Shown: one piece after another, positions 1 through 13,010 of the stretch
How positions within the stretch are numbered: position 1 is the first letter of the stretch
How the letters are laid out: every line of letters starts with the position of its first letter
Assembly: GCA_023333565.1 (NCBI GenBank)
Contig: JAJKFH010004158.1
Location: 1,612,001 to 1,676,000, forward strand
Direction of reading: 5' to 3'
Length of the DNA: 64,000 nt
Origin: Puffinus mauretanicus
Taxonomy: Eukaryota; Chordata; Aves; Procellariiformes; Procellariidae
Notes under the pieces: model-generated
The model's database searches: none
What the model saw: the letters and a program-made list of their open reading frames with translations, nothing else
Told to the model about the DNA's origin: nothing
Made by a program: the position numbers and the translations under genes

Positions 1-3000
1 CCACCACTGTAAATAGGAAGGTTTGAGTATTGTCCTGAACTTGATTTGTGATTTAGTGGTGTTAGAAATTTGTATTTGTTAACTTCTATTTGGAAACTTA
101 ATTGTTCACTTAAATATTTTTTTACCTAGCCTGAAAATATGTAAGGGAATAGATGTGGCTTATAAAAGCATGGGAATTTTAAGGAAACATAGGCTTTTTA
201 CTAAAAACTTTTTGCGTTAATTTTGGACGAGAAATGTTAGTGTACTATAATAAACAGCCTGTCAGCTACAGGCTTACTTAAAGTACACAGACCTAGAATT
301 GACAAATAGGTATGTATGAATTTTACCGTTATTAAAAGAAAAAAAAAGTGCCTTAGTCTTGCATTTTGTTCTGTGTGTACAGTTCAGTAGTTTCAAGGAG
401 TCCATGAATAGGACAATTCTAATTTTCTCTGTCATTTTTCTCTTACCTCTGTTCTCTGGATCATTTCTAGCGGGCTGTGAAAGGTGGCTAAGAAGAGCTA
501 TGTAGAACGGGGAATACAGTTGTCTTTCATTTACTTAGCCACTGTATCGTACAATAGAACTGTCAAGATTTTTGGTTAAATTTTTACTTGTACAAAGTAT
601 AACGGTAAAAGGAGTTATGGGAATGATCAGACTGCCAGAGTGCCAACAGGATTAGTACAAGAGATGAGTCAATGATGTGGAAGTTTTATGGCAAACAAGT
701 GGCACACAGATGACATCTCTGAACTGACTCAGAGACCAATGGTCTGTTTCTTTTTCTTCCACTGACCTGCTTGCTGAAAATTACTTTCTCATCTCTTTCT
801 GCAAAGTGATGATAATGATGTAAAAAGCCTGTAGAAAAGCTGCATTTATTGACTAGCCGTGATAATGTGGGAGATCGATCTTGTGCTAATGAATTATGTA
901 ATGAAGGTCTTGTGGTCCTTTCTCATCAGGGTACCCAGTAACACTGGAACCTTTTGAAAATGGGAAAATCTATAACAGTCTTAACTTTGAGCAAGATGTG
1001 CCTGTGAGATTTTTCTTCTGCATTTATAGATAATACATCATATTATCAAGCCCACGTTCTGACACCACATCCACTAATACCAACCTCTCATGCAGGCAAG
1101 TGGAGTTGAGCAGGAGCTGCTACCACCTGTTCTGCGCTCAGCCACTGAGCCACCTCCACGGCAAACCCCTACACTTGTCTCAATTTCTACAACTCTGCCA
1201 TGACCATGTATTCCACCCAGTGCTTCCACCGTCTAGCACAGTTGGACCCAAAATGCAGTGCATTTAAGTACAGAGTACGTGTGGGTAGCTTCTGTTGGTA
1301 CCTTGCAGGGTTGAGGGGAGAATGTGGAGGACTGGGAAGATGTTTTCAGGTCCCTGAAGATTATTCGCTCTTAAAGAGGCACCCCATGCTGCATTGCAGG
1401 GACATGTGATAAATACCGTAAATGTGAGACTGAAGTCCTGAGCTTTTAATAATGTTCTAGTTCTGATACGCTTCTGTTGTCAGTCGTTACATGTCTTTAA
1501 TCTGGATGAGGCCCGAGTATGGCATTTAAACACTAACAGACAACCATTTGGTAAAGCTGTGGGGTTTTTTTGTTCTTCTTTTCTCCTCTCCCAGCAGCTC
1601 TGCAGTAGTTTTATTTATGATAGTATGTACGTAAATGAGAAAGCAAAACAGAAGGGCTGGTTGTACTCTGTGGCTTCTGAGATGCGATCCTTTTAAGAAT
1701 GAGATTGAGTGTATTAGGGTAGTAATTGTCAGGGACTTTTATCTGAAAGTACATATTTGATTTTCATCTAAACGTTTAAATTCTTGAGCAAAATCAAAGG
1801 ATGTTGTACTAAATACCTTTCCATAGATTCCAACAACAATACCTCTGGGCTTTGATCTAAGAATTTTTCAAACTAAAATTCCATCTACTCCCTTACCTCT
1901 CTTTTTTTTTTTAGCTTCCTCCCCTCCCCAGTCAATAAGCTCTACCTCTCTTGCTTCCCTTTCTCCTTGGCCCAGGCAACATCAGGCTGATGTAGCTATA
2001 TTGCATTTGTTTTAGGAAAACATGCCTGTCTTCAACACTGTGTTGTGTCCTTTTCCTCTTCTCAAGCTTGGAATATGCTGTCTTGTTGGAGAAGGTGAGA
2101 GTGTTTTTTCTACTGTCATTTAGGACAAATGAAATTTCTTATCATCCTTGCACCACAAAGTTGAGTTTTTGTTTTAGGTTTAATGTGAATTATGAACTTA
2201 AACTGTGTGTAGGCATTTTCCTTCCATGTGTAGTGCTTATTTTCAAAATAATTTTTCAGTGGGTTATTTTTCCATGTTATGTGTGCATTATTAACCAAGC
2301 ACATTTGAATCCTGGATTTTTTTTTCATTCATAAAACGTTTTATTGAACTTAAAATCCCATAATATATTCTTTGACAAGGACCAAACTTACAGGATGTTT
2401 TCAGAAAACTTTAATGTCATCTTTCATTTGTTCAGTATGAAGCTCACTTGTGTTTTCTAGTTTCTTTTGTCACTTGTAGAGCAAGACAAAGCAACCAGAG
2501 TACTAGCCAGTTTAATGGCATTTATAGTGTTTTTACATAGATCATCGTAAAGGGAGGAATAAACTGAGGGCAGGTAACCTTTCACTCGCTATTAGTCTTT
2601 ATTCCCTTATTCTGGGAAAAAAGTCAAATTTAAGATTCAAGACATTTTATTTTGAACTGATCATCTGAAGTTGGGCATAAATCTATGTCAGAGGAAAAAA
2701 GAGAAGTTACTAGGTTTTGTTTTACAAACTGGTTCTTTATTTCACAATTCTTCGGTCACTTTGGAGGTATTAGCTGTTTTATCCTGCCAAAAGGAATTGA
2801 TTATCACTGATAATAATTATTTCCCCTAAATAATGAAAGGCAATTATTCATCAGTCCTCGCTAAAACAACATCCTCAACTTTCAAATGAATGTTATTCCT
2901 AATAACTGTTCTGAAGTTGAATGTAGCCTGAGCGCAAGAATTTCCACTCTAGGGGAAGCTTGAATAGACTTTCTTTCCCTGACAGTGTTGAAAGGTATGA

Positions 3001-6000
3001 CATTTCATGCTAAACTGAATAAAACTTAAGAGTTATTGAATTAATACATTCATTCATATAAGTAACTCTGGGAAGGGAGGCACGATATTAAAAAAAACAC
3101 CCTCCTCCACCCCTGAAAAGGAACTTCCCCAAAACAATCCCCCCCCAAAGACCCCCAGATGTTTCTGATCAAAATTCATGTCATCCCGAAGTGCAGAATT
3201 ATGACTGGCACCTCTCTAATATCTCTATCTAGTGTAACAGTATGAACTTTCTAATGTGACAAATATCACAGTGTCTGTCACAGATAGGAGCTGATGATTA
3301 AGTTTCGTAGATATTGTGATGGAGGAAGCTGGGAAAGTTTGTGTATTTTACTTGGCAAACATGCTAGCTTCCTTAACGTAGACTGTTCTGTATTTGTGCA
3401 TTTAAGAGTTATATTAGTTATGGTGGTGTGTGATGCACAGGGATAGGATCGTAGAGGACTGATGAGGTTGATCACATATTGGAACAGAGGCCCAGAGGAG
3501 TTGTGAAATCTCCATGCTTGAAGGTATTCAAAACTTGACAAGTTCCTATGCAGCCCTTTCGAATTGGACTTGCTTTTCTTAGGAGGTGGGACTACATGAC
3601 CTCCTAAGATCTCTTCCAACATACATCATTGTATGTTACTAGAAAACTTTTCTTTGTCCAAAAAATGCATGCCACAGCATCCCCTGGGGCTCTGGATACC
3701 TAATCATCCAGTAAAAGAGTCCTTGATGTACTGCACCACTTCTCCCACTTATGAGACCAGCGAAGTAAGAAAAGCAGTAGAGGAAAAAATGCATGACAAG
3801 TCTGACCAGCATACAGTTGAAAAGCAGTTGGGGTACCCAGGAACTGAAAATATTTCTGACACCTGGGGACTAAGCACAGGTTTTTTTATTAGCCAAAATT
3901 ATTGCTTTGTAGAATAGTGTCATCCATTCTGTGAACATGGACAAGGTGGTACATTGCTAGCCTAATTTCATATGTAGTGTTTCTTATTGCCTAGTGAAAC
4001 GTATACTTCTTTGTTAATAATGACCTGTTTTCCGCCCTGTATTTCCTAGCTTACTGATACCACTTTGAATTAACAATGCAGGTAGGAAGTTACTGTGAAC
4101 AATTAGATCCTTCAAAGCAAATCTTCAGGTTTTTTCTTGTTTTGAAGAGACAAATAGAATCTTAAAGCACAAGGTAAAATCTGAAAATTGTTTAATTGCT
4201 TAGCTGGAGGCTGAGGACTTAAGTGAATGAAACAGCTCTCTTAAGCTTGGAGAATTTCATATGTTGTGGAAAAAATGGCAGGATAAGTAGCAACCAAGGT
4301 ATAGTTGGAGTGGTGATGCTGAGAGGCCATATATATATATAGCAGCACTCTGTAGCTGGCAGGGCAGCTTGGAACCAGCCCATGTGTTCTCTAGTTTTGA
4401 CGTGATCTTTGTGCATATATTTGAACTGGTGAACATGCAAATATTGCAGAAGGCTTCAGGACACCAGTAGCGTTAGATTCTGGAGTACAAGGAAAACTTC
4501 TCGTGTTCAGGTTTTCATGTATGGGCTCCTGCACCCTTGTGTTTGTCTTGCTTCTCTAGGTACACGTTTTTTCGGAATTGGCAGGAGGCAGTGGCAGCAG
4601 TATATTAATAGGCTTAGGCATATTTATCCCTGTGTAATACCTACTTTTGATGAGTACCAAGGCCAGGCACCATTCTTACTCACCCATATTGTGGTTCTGC
4701 CCATAGGTATTTGTTACATTTATTGAAGTCATGTCAATTTACAAATTCTCCTGTTTAAAAATTCTATTAAAAACCATGTGCTGGCTTGGTTTGTTTTGGG
4801 GCACTTCTGTTTAACAAATTCTTGATCTGTGTGGTTTTTTTTTTTTGTTTGTTCCTCCCCACCCCCAATTAGTACTAGACAAAAATGATTCTTTGCCCGC
4901 TCCCCCTTATCAAGTGTTTGGTTTTTACCTGTTGGACCTCATTTCAAACATCAAAATGTGTTGTCCAAAGTAGATGCATTAATCAGCTCTGTATGGTAGA
5001 AAGAGTTCCTTTCTTGGTGATGGCAGATTAATACGTGTTTACAGTTTTAAGAAACTGGTATTCATTAGGTTTTTGGAGAGAAATGCCAGCTTTCTCATTA
5101 CTTTCAGGTTATATACTTGAATAACTGTGGTAGTTTAAGGACCAGTTTTATGTACTTAAAAACAGGTTTAAAGGAGAGTTCACTAGGTGATTTTGGCACC
5201 TGCATGAGGAGGTTTCAAAGAAGTAAAATGCTCACTGTCTGTGTACTTTGAGAATTGTAAATGAAAGCTTTGTGTTCTGTTGGCTCTGCAATATTGATTT
5301 TATTTATAGACTGTTCTTGCAGCTGTTCCAGTGTTCTAAATAATAGTGATGTAGCTATATTCAGAATTTCATTTAAAATTACATTTTTTAAGGCTTATAG
5401 ATTAAATAGGAAACCTGTGCTTTTTAACTTCCATTGAATTTGTGACTTACCTGTGTATACCTCTGCCCTCCTAATAGCTTGATTTTGCATGACTAAACAA
5501 GTGACAAAAGACTTTTTCCCCCCTCCTCTTTTCTTTACATTTCGAAGGGGATGTTAAGACAATCTGTGGATAATATTAAGTCAAAACTAATTTAAACTAA
5601 ATATGTCAATATCTGCAATTTTTTCATGAGCTGAAACTTCTAAAATGGGAACATGTCATTTTGGTCTCTTAAGCATAACAATTTTTTTTTTACTCCACTT
5701 TAGAGAACACTTCCTTTCTGAATGTGGGACTTAAATGTGGAAAATACATGTCTGTCTTTTCAAGACCTAGGTGGTCTTCAGACTGTGTTGGATTATGGAA
5801 CATAAAAATATTGCTAGACTATTGTGTGGCTTTAAATATATGGGTAAACGTACAGATATGCAATTAAGGTAATAAAATAGTAGCCTAATTTTATGTATAT
5901 CAGAATGAGCTCACATGGTATCTATTTACTTGTCAGCAGTCAAAAACAATAATTTTAACACAAGCTGTTTATTCCGTTCTCTTCTGTGCAGTGCTTCTTC

Positions 6001-6301
6001 TTTGCCAAACAGAGGGATATTTAGACCAACATAGCTTCCATATGTGTTCAGCAACTTGTTTCTACTAGATATTTTAGCCATCACTGTTGCTGAACAATAG
6101 TAGAACTTTTTTCCACTTAGGAAAATATGTAAACATGTTGTACTGAAACTTAAATACTTTGGTTTTGGCTTTTTTTATCGATGCTTTTTGCATCAATAAA
6201 AATATTTAGGGGGGGCACGACCTCCTAAATGTAAACTTATCAGTATTTGTTTAAATTAAGTAAATTTTACTTAGTTTAATGCTTTTGAATTATTTTTATA
6301 G
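1..6301 (+). other. TASP1 intron 7, 3' portion
   Basis: This is non-coding sequence upstream of the first exon in the window, ending in a T/A-rich tract and AG at 6300-6301. It contains a CR1 fragment at about 3475-3637 and a C-rich patch near 3098-3160. It also has a short TA repeat near 4331-4343 and several poly-T runs. ORFs of 60 to 114 codons here are scattered on both strands, match nothing I recognise and have no plausible splice context. No upstream TASP1 exon was seen. Confidence 0.75.
3475..3637 (+). repeat. CR1 LINE 3'-end fragment
   Basis: The stretch reads as the sense strand of a CR1 3' end. It has the 'cccagaggagttgtg' block, then 'aaggtattcaaaac', then the 'ggactacatgacctcctaagatctcttccaac' type of block just before the terminus. 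The terminal octamer repeat is degraded (around 'catcattgtatg'). The copy is 5'-truncated, as is usual for CR1. A 114-codon minus-strand ORF crossing it is antisense to the repeat and is not a gene. CR1 is the dominant LINE family of birds and other sauropsids. Confidence 0.8.
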
Positions 6302-6408
6302 GGTTTAGTTTAGCAGCTTTTAAGAGGAACAAGAGGAAGCTGGAGTTGGCTGAAAAGGTGGAAACAGATCTCATTCAACTAAAGAAAAGACGACAATCAA
6401 ATGAAAAG
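6302..6408 (+). CDS. TASP1: TASP1 exon 8 (residues 191-225, bipartite NLS)
   Basis: The 107-bp exon begins with two bases that complete a split arginine-type codon, followed by 35 codons. It ends at AAG before the donor GTTAGT, and the acceptor is TATAG. It encodes FSLAAFKRNKRKLELAEK followed by VETDLIQLKKRRQSNEK, the tail of the alpha subunit. The two basic clusters, KRNKRK at 197-202 and KKRR at 217-220, form the bipartite nuclear localisation signal known for taspase-1, which binds importin-alpha and also mediates nucleolar contact. The linker between the clusters differs conservatively from the human sequence as I remember it (for example VETDLIQ against VDTDFMQ). Phase is 1 at the 5' side and 0 at the 3' side, and the next coding base is at 14916. 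Residue numbers assume Thr234 in the next exon and no insertion or deletion relative to human. Confidence 0.96.
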
Positions 6409-7770
6409 GTTAGTTCCTGTTTAAAATTTTGTTGTGTCATCCTAAACTTACAGCTGATGGCTAATAAATTTCATGTCGTATACAAGATGAGACTAATGTA
6501 ACATCAGAAGCCACTTTTCCTTGACCACTCTAATGTTTAGATGATGTAATGGTAACTTAGTGCAATTAAAACTTTCTGCCTTGCTATTTGAAAACCAAAC
6601 TGTCACTTTGTATCTTGTTTGTGCTATGAAAAATATTTTGCTCATTTTGATCTGGAAATATGACAAATGTAAACACAAACAGATAATTATTTACTGAAAC
6701 GTTTTCTTTAGCTTGGGATCTCTGTCACTGTTTCCCACTTTTTAATGTTTCCTGAGCGCACTGCATTATGGAGCTGGAATTGGTGAAATTTGAAATATCA
6801 GGTAGGTAAACATGTGCATCTGTGCATGCATCTAGCATTGACCTGGCCCGTATTACTTGTACTACAAAACTATTAGGATTCCCTCTGTTCCCCTCACTTG
6901 TAGTTTGAATTTAGAGCCTTTGTTACCATTTGAGAATGTCAATCACAGTATTTGTGTTTACTGTTGAATATCAAAATATAGCTCAATAACTTAAATGCCT
7001 ATGCTTTATTTGGGGCCTGTGGCCTTTCGGATTGGCCATTTCTCTTTGCTTTGGTAAGCTGACTGACCACTGCCTTATGTAGTTGCATATGTTGATACAA
7101 ATAATGTATAAATCCCAGAGAATTGGCAAAAAAGTTTATTCTCTGTCGTCTGTGCAAGTGATAAATTAGGTATTTTTCTTCTGTGTTCTTAGATAAGCAG
7201 TTTTCCCTAGCAGGGTGCTAATGTTTCTATTTTCGAGGAGGTAAGACCTGTAAAGAAAGTAAGAAGAGAGGGGGGGGGAAAAAGTTAGTTATTCGTTTTG
7301 GAACTTTTCCTATTTACAGAACTTCAGGTACCTCCTTGTGAAACTAACGTTGTTAAAATGTAACTGAGGGAGGAGGGGTCTCCGTACAGTATTGATGTTC
7401 ATGTAATAAGGGGCAAGTCAATGCTTGAAACATATGCCAATGCATGAGCTTACCGACCTGCAATTTGAAATTTCAAGGGCTCCAGAGTCATGTGCAGCGC
7501 TTGTGGGAGACCCCCAAAGGCCAATGATGGTAGGTAAAGGAGGTGATCAAATAGAGCTCTACTCACCGGTAAGTAATCCAGTAACACGGCGGTTTTGTCA
7601 ACTTTCTGGGCACATCCTGTCCATGGAGGGGGGATGAAAACCAAACCATGCTAACAATGTGGACTGCTTGTGTTATCCACAGATTGTAAGATAATTGCAG
7701 CCTCACAGGAAGTTTAGTTTTTCAAAATGAAATAGAAATGAAAAATCAAATTATACAAGAGCAAATTCTT

Positions 7771-7788
7771 AAAAAAAAAAAAAAAAAA
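7771..7788. repeat. Poly(A) tract, A18
   Basis: This is an uninterrupted run of 18 adenines inside intron 8. No processed-pseudogene or SINE body is recognisable upstream, so it is called only as a homopolymer. Confidence 0.85.
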
Positions 7789-10700
7789 GTTGAGTAATCC
7801 TCTCTAAGCTATTAGAAAAGGGTCATTTAGCAAGGATGAGGCACATGATCTGTTATCCCAAAACTTGTACTGTCAAAGCTGAGCTCTCATAAAAGGTTTA
7901 AAAATAATTGTTTAAAAACCATTTAAGTACTTGAATAATTAAAAGTTAATCTTCTTGTCAAAGTTAAGCTTTAATTGATAAATATTCATTTAATTTTTTT
8001 ATTTGCTGTTCTTCTCTGGAGCTGCAGACCTGTCCCTTTCCACAGACTTGATAGCTGTTTCGTTGTCTAGTTTGACTCTTACCTGCTGCAACCCTGTGCT
8101 GCAGCTTAGCTTATGTGCCTTTGTTGCCAGTACTGCACAGTTGTTATAAATTCTGGTCATTTTTTTTGTCTATGAAATTTTAGAAGTTGGGAGAAGAGCA
8201 AGGTAGAAAGGATGTTAACAAAGTTGAAGTTGAACGGAAAGCATAACTAAAAGGCCTATGTGAAGAGATAGTATTGCAGACCAAAAAAGACCAAAATTAC
8301 CTGGAAGTTTTAGCTGCTGATAAATTTCACTAGATAAAAATTAACATACAGTTTTAAAAACTACTTTTCAATAAAAGTTAAATTATACCAAGCTCAAAAA
8401 GAATGAGAGGCTGTTTAAATTTAATAAAGATTGTATGGAAAAACTAGGCAGTGTGACTTACTAAAGGAGACTTATTTTCTGAGTAAATGGAATGTTCTCT
8501 TTGCTGTAGTTTTCATTGGTAGCCAATGTAGGATTTGTAGAGGGTTATGCGATTGCACACAGGAAGATCCGTTAATAACTCCACTGAATCTTGAAGGTGT
8601 GAAAATTGAGACTTTTTAATTTAATTGTAGTGACTTACATATTGATTTACATAGTTGAGAAATCATTTTTGTTTGTGTGTGAATTAACTAAACATATTCA
8701 TAGGGGGACTGGCTATGATGTGTTAATTCGGCCAGATGCCGTTCTGAAGTTCTCACCTCAAGCACCAGTAAACATCAGAAGTAAATGTTTGTCTTTTTAC
8801 TTTTAACCTGTCTTTTGACAGAGGAAATTGTCATTGAAAATAGCTAGTAGAGTTTGGCTAAAAGCCCTATTTTTAATTTGTCTTCTGCTATTACAAACTT
8901 TTTTTACAACTATGCTGAACGAACTTGTAAGAGGAGTTGTCCTCTCCTTGATTTGAGTAACAGTGGCCCTAAGAGTTTCCAGTGCACATGAATTTTTTTA
9001 TAGGTTAGTGTTTATAGGTTAGGTTTTTATAGGCTAGTTTTTTAACTCTATAAATAACATTATTTAGTTTGAGGTTTATTAAAACTGATTCGGTTCTTAT
9101 CTAGTTTAACATACGTACTCAAGTATGTGCACAACAGCGTGAATTATATGTATGGAATCAGCAGTTTCATATTCTTCAGCTACAGTATTGAGACAATAAC
9201 ACTGAATATATTTAGTAAAGAAAAATATGTCTGTCTTTGTTGCACAGAAATACATTCTTTTCTTTGAAGTATTTTGTGCATTATATTTTTTGTCATTGAT
9301 CATCTTGAATGTACCATGTGAACTTTTAGCCAGTTCCAGCTTGAACTCTTTGGGTGAGCAACAGTCAATGCATAGCAATATGCATCATTGCCATTATATA
9401 TGGTGAATTTTAATCACTGAACTTTTTCCTCACATCAAATTTTTTGAGGCTGTGTGAGGGTAATTGTAAGTGTAGCTGTCAACTACGGCAGTCCTAGTAT
9501 CTGTCTTATTTATTCTTGCAGTTTGAACAGGAATTTTAATTTTGTGCATTTCCTTTTCCTTAAAAAAGAAATAATTTTTCTGTCCCGCATCCATGCTGAA
9601 ATGGTCTTTGGTGATAATAATACTCCTTAGACTTCAAAATCCATTTAGTATGGGAAAAGAAACCTAAATACTTTTCATCCATTCCAGTTAAAAAACCAAA
9701 ACAACAAAACTCACCTGTGGACTACAGGGTGAAACAATTCCCTCACCTTGAACATGGAGGTCAGACAAAGTGTCCTGTTTACATACAAACAACTATTAAA
9801 CTGGAAAGGCTAGGGTTGTTTATCGAGCTTTGTATGATTAGATCGTAACTGCCGCTTTTGAAGCATATGAATGTTGCACCAATCATGCATACTCTGTCAA
9901 GATTAGATTGCTATGAGAGTAGACATCACGCTGTGCTCTCAGTTGCCCTAGAGGAAAACGTTTCTAGAAATTGGTATGTATTAATTGGTCCCAGTGCTCA
10001 CAGAATTGTGACATTTTCCCTTGACTTAGATGGATTTATAAGTATCTATTTAAAATACTTTAATAAATAAAATTTTGCTTAAAAGATTGCCTCTCACCTT
10101 GTTAAATACTGCTGTAATCAGCAGAAGCGCTCCATCAAGAACACCTCAAATCTGGGATTTTAAAAGACCAAAATATATTAATTGTTGATATATTATTTTC
10201 TAGATAACACTGTCCACTATTGTGCTTCTCTCTGTTCCCACTTGATCTGTAAAGGGCCAGCATGGGACATACTAGAAGATTTATCTGTTGCCCTATTCTG
10301 AGTAGGAGGATACTGTAACCCCCCCATATTTTCAGGGGAATCTACTTGATCTAATTATCATCAAATATCTAATCCTATGTATTTGTGTGGATAGTTGGGT
10401 AATAGCATATAGATGTTAATTGCTTCAGTCTTATTCATTTTGCATTTTGTCAGTTAATGATACTCAGGTGATTTAATGGTAATTACTTTGCACAGAATTT
10501 CAGAACAATCTCAAGTCAGGAGGGAGAAGGCCCTGTGTGTAGATATCTTTCAGCGGGCACTGGGTAGAGCAATCCTAAGCTGTTAATTCCTTCCTTAGGG
10601 GCTTGTAAATTGATGACTATTTATGGTTTTTAACGTGCAGAAGCAGGGAAAGATGTGGTTTCTAAAATACTTGATAGAACTCTGCATTTGTGCAGATGAG

Positions 10701-11592
10701 CATCTTCGTGCTTTGTGTGCATGTTCTTAGCTAAGTTTGAATATTTGGTCTATGATTTCATTAAATTAACTTCCTTTCCTGTCGCAAGGTGCAAATTAAT
10801 TCAGTAATGTGAGGTCTTACTTTTGACATTGACTTTCAGTTGTTTCCACGTAAAATATTGACTACATAATAGATTATTTTTAGGTTGCAATACTACATTG
10901 TTAAAACCCCCAAATTGCTTTTGCAATGGATGTGTTAGTATAAATTATTAGCTGAAGTCAGATATCACCAAGTAATAATCAAGTTTCCCTTGGAACTTGC
11001 AAAATTTTGAAATCTAAGGTGCTAAATTAATGAATCAAATACATAAAAACATAAGGGCAAGCAAGCTGGGTCTCATTTAGTCCCTATTGAACCCATATAG
11101 AATTTGGACTTATTTTAGACTTTTCACACTGTTAAACTTGCCTACTTTTTAAAAAAAATTTAAAAGAACTTCAGGAATTGTAGTGTAACATATTTCTATT
11201 GATTGTCTTAATATTAACTTGACAGGATCCTGTATTTTTCAACATTCGTATAGTTTGAAGAGCTGAAATGTGTGACATTGAAAGTCGGGTGCATTCTTCC
11301 TCAGACGCATAGTGCCTTTTTATATGGAGAAGTACAGGGAGTACCTTTGTTAAATTGCAATGAACTCTTCATTCACTAGCTCAGAAGAAGGGTTGTTGGG
11401 AGAGTTTACATATGTAGAAGACTTTTAGTACTGAACTATAGAATTGATTCATGGTGTCACTTTTAAGTGTGTGAAGTCAGTAGTGTTGAAATGGGAGCAA
11501 ACATGAAAATAGATCTAGAATAGATCCGACAAGGTATTTTCCCCATTGGATGTGGAATAGAACTGGTCCTCAGTGGTTTTCAGTTTGTGAAG

Positions 11593-12118
11593 TGTTGTGG
11601 TTTAACCTGGCAGGCAGCCAAATACCACGCAGCCGCTCGCTCACTTTTCCCCCCCCGCCACCCTCCCGCAGTGGGACGGGGAGAGAATCGGAAGGGTAAG
11701 AGTGAGAAAAACTCGTGGGTTGAGATAAAGACAGTTTAATAGAACAGAAAAGGGAAAATAATAATGATAATGATAGAATATACAAAATGAGTGATGCACG
11801 ATGCAATTGCTCACCACCCGCGCTGACCGATAACCAAGTAGCGATCGCTACTTCCTGGAACACGCCTACCATTCATATACTGAGCATGACGTCACATGGT
11901 ATGGAATACCCCATTAGCCAGCTGGGCTGGCTCTCCTGACTATGTTCCCTCCCTTCTTGTGCACCTAGCTCGGTCGGTAAGAGCATGGGAGCTGTCCTTG
12001 ACTAGGAGGGTACTTAGCAACAACTGAGAACATCAGTGTTACCAACATTCTTCTCATACTAAATCGAAAACACAGCACTAGGAAGAAATTTAACTCTATC
12101 CCAACCGAAACCAGGACA
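11593..12118 (-). mobile_element. Avian endogenous retrovirus solo LTR
   Basis: This 526-bp unit starts TGTCCTGG and ends CCACAACA when read on the minus strand, giving the TG...CA termini of an LTR. In that orientation it shows a U3 with a perfect CRE (TGACGTCA, + coordinates 11887-11894). A TATA-like box lies just downstream (about 11872-11880), and an ATTAAA poly(A) signal follows about 140 bases further on (11735-11740). A GT/C-rich U5 ends the unit. No gag, pol or env, and no second LTR, flank it, so it is a solo LTR left by recombination. The sequence type is a familiar bird ERV LTR, which I place only broadly (ERVL/ERVK-like). The 5-bp flanks (tgaag and tcgag) match at 3 of 5 positions, so the target-site duplication is weak or decayed. 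The 100-codon minus-strand ORF overlapping its U5 end is not a gene. Confidence 0.85.
11887..11894 (-). promoter_or_regulatory. Perfect CRE palindrome in the LTR U3
   Basis: TGACGTCA is the consensus cAMP-response element bound by CREB/ATF. It sits just upstream (minus-strand sense) of a TATA-like sequence at about 11872-11880, the usual layout of a retroviral core promoter. Both elements still look intact. Any activity would run antisense to TASP1. The motif is seen directly; its function is inferred. Confidence 0.5.
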
Positions 12119-12876
12119 TCGAGTAGGGATAAATATAGCATCAGCAGTGATTCTTTTTCTGATCACAATAACACTTATATTACTGAGAAGGAAAATACGG
12201 AATTCTTTTGCTTCAGCGATACAGATTTCCATCAGAAGGTTGTGTGGGCCAGGTTAAAAAAAATGCTTCCCTTAGAAAAGGTTTCCAGCCTCCTAACTTG
12301 CCCCATCTAAAAATAAAATAAGCCAAAGCAAGCAAAATATACCACTGAATTGACAGCAAATGCTGATACGAAATAGATCTTCTTTTGAAGGAAATAGTAG
12401 TGAAGAAAGCTTCCATGCAACATATACTTGTAAATGCTTGTGGTTTTTTGATTAAAAGATCTTTTAAAAAAGGAAATTAGTTATATAGCTACTGAAGGCA
12501 AATGTTTTATGCACGCAAGGGCTAAAGCAGAAGATGGATGGCAGATTGAGCAAATAGTTTTACAGATGCTGCAAAGGTGGCTGCAAGCATTTTTTCTTTG
12601 CTGTCAGATGATATGGAAAACATACTCATCCATACTGAGCCTCATCCTTCTAAAATGTATTTCTGTTCATTATGGGAGCCCCAAGTGTTCAATTTAATAT
12701 GAATTAAGATTACACAGGTGGCCTTAATTCTGGCATTTCCTAACTTTGACAGGTTTGATTTTCATATCTCTACTTGTCTATTAATCAAGTTTTTTGTTGT
12801 GGGTATAATTTCCTTTAAAAGGGGGCAGGGGATGGATAACAAAACCTGTATCATATTAGTAGTTCTTCTCTATATA

Positions 12877-13010
12877 GAAATCGTAGGATCATAGGAAAAT
12901 TCATGTTGGGAAGAGCTTTATCCAGTCTAATCTTGAAAACCTCCAAGGATGGGACTCTGCACCTCCAGTGAGCAGCCTGCTCTGCTGCTTAAGATCTTTT
13001 CAATCTGCTG
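12877..13010 (-). repeat. Degraded CR1 3' fragment
   Basis: The + strand shows an eroded antisense CR1 3' end: 'aggatcatagg' in place of the terminal repeat, then 'gttgggaagagctt', 'ccagtctaatcttgaaaacctcca' and 'gggactctgcacctcca'. The body of the repeat lies to the right. Divergence is clearly greater than in the copies near 19.05 and 42.9 kb. The right boundary is approximate. Confidence 0.6.

Noticed and set aside
3278..3622. 114-codon minus-strand ORF
   Set aside because: Much of it is antisense to the CR1 fragment at 3475-3637.
1..6301. Search for the upstream TASP1 exon (residues before 191)
   Set aside because: No segment encoding the expected sequence with flanking AG and GT was found. 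Intron 7 most likely extends beyond the left edge.
7541..7640. Possible second copy of the ancient repeat terminus ('tactcaccggtaagtaatccagtaac')
   Set aside because: Only the opening block is similar, and the following blocks do not line up well enough to support a call without a library search.
11570..11872. 100-codon minus-strand ORF
   Set aside because: It overlaps the R/U5 half of the solo LTR, which does not encode retroviral protein.
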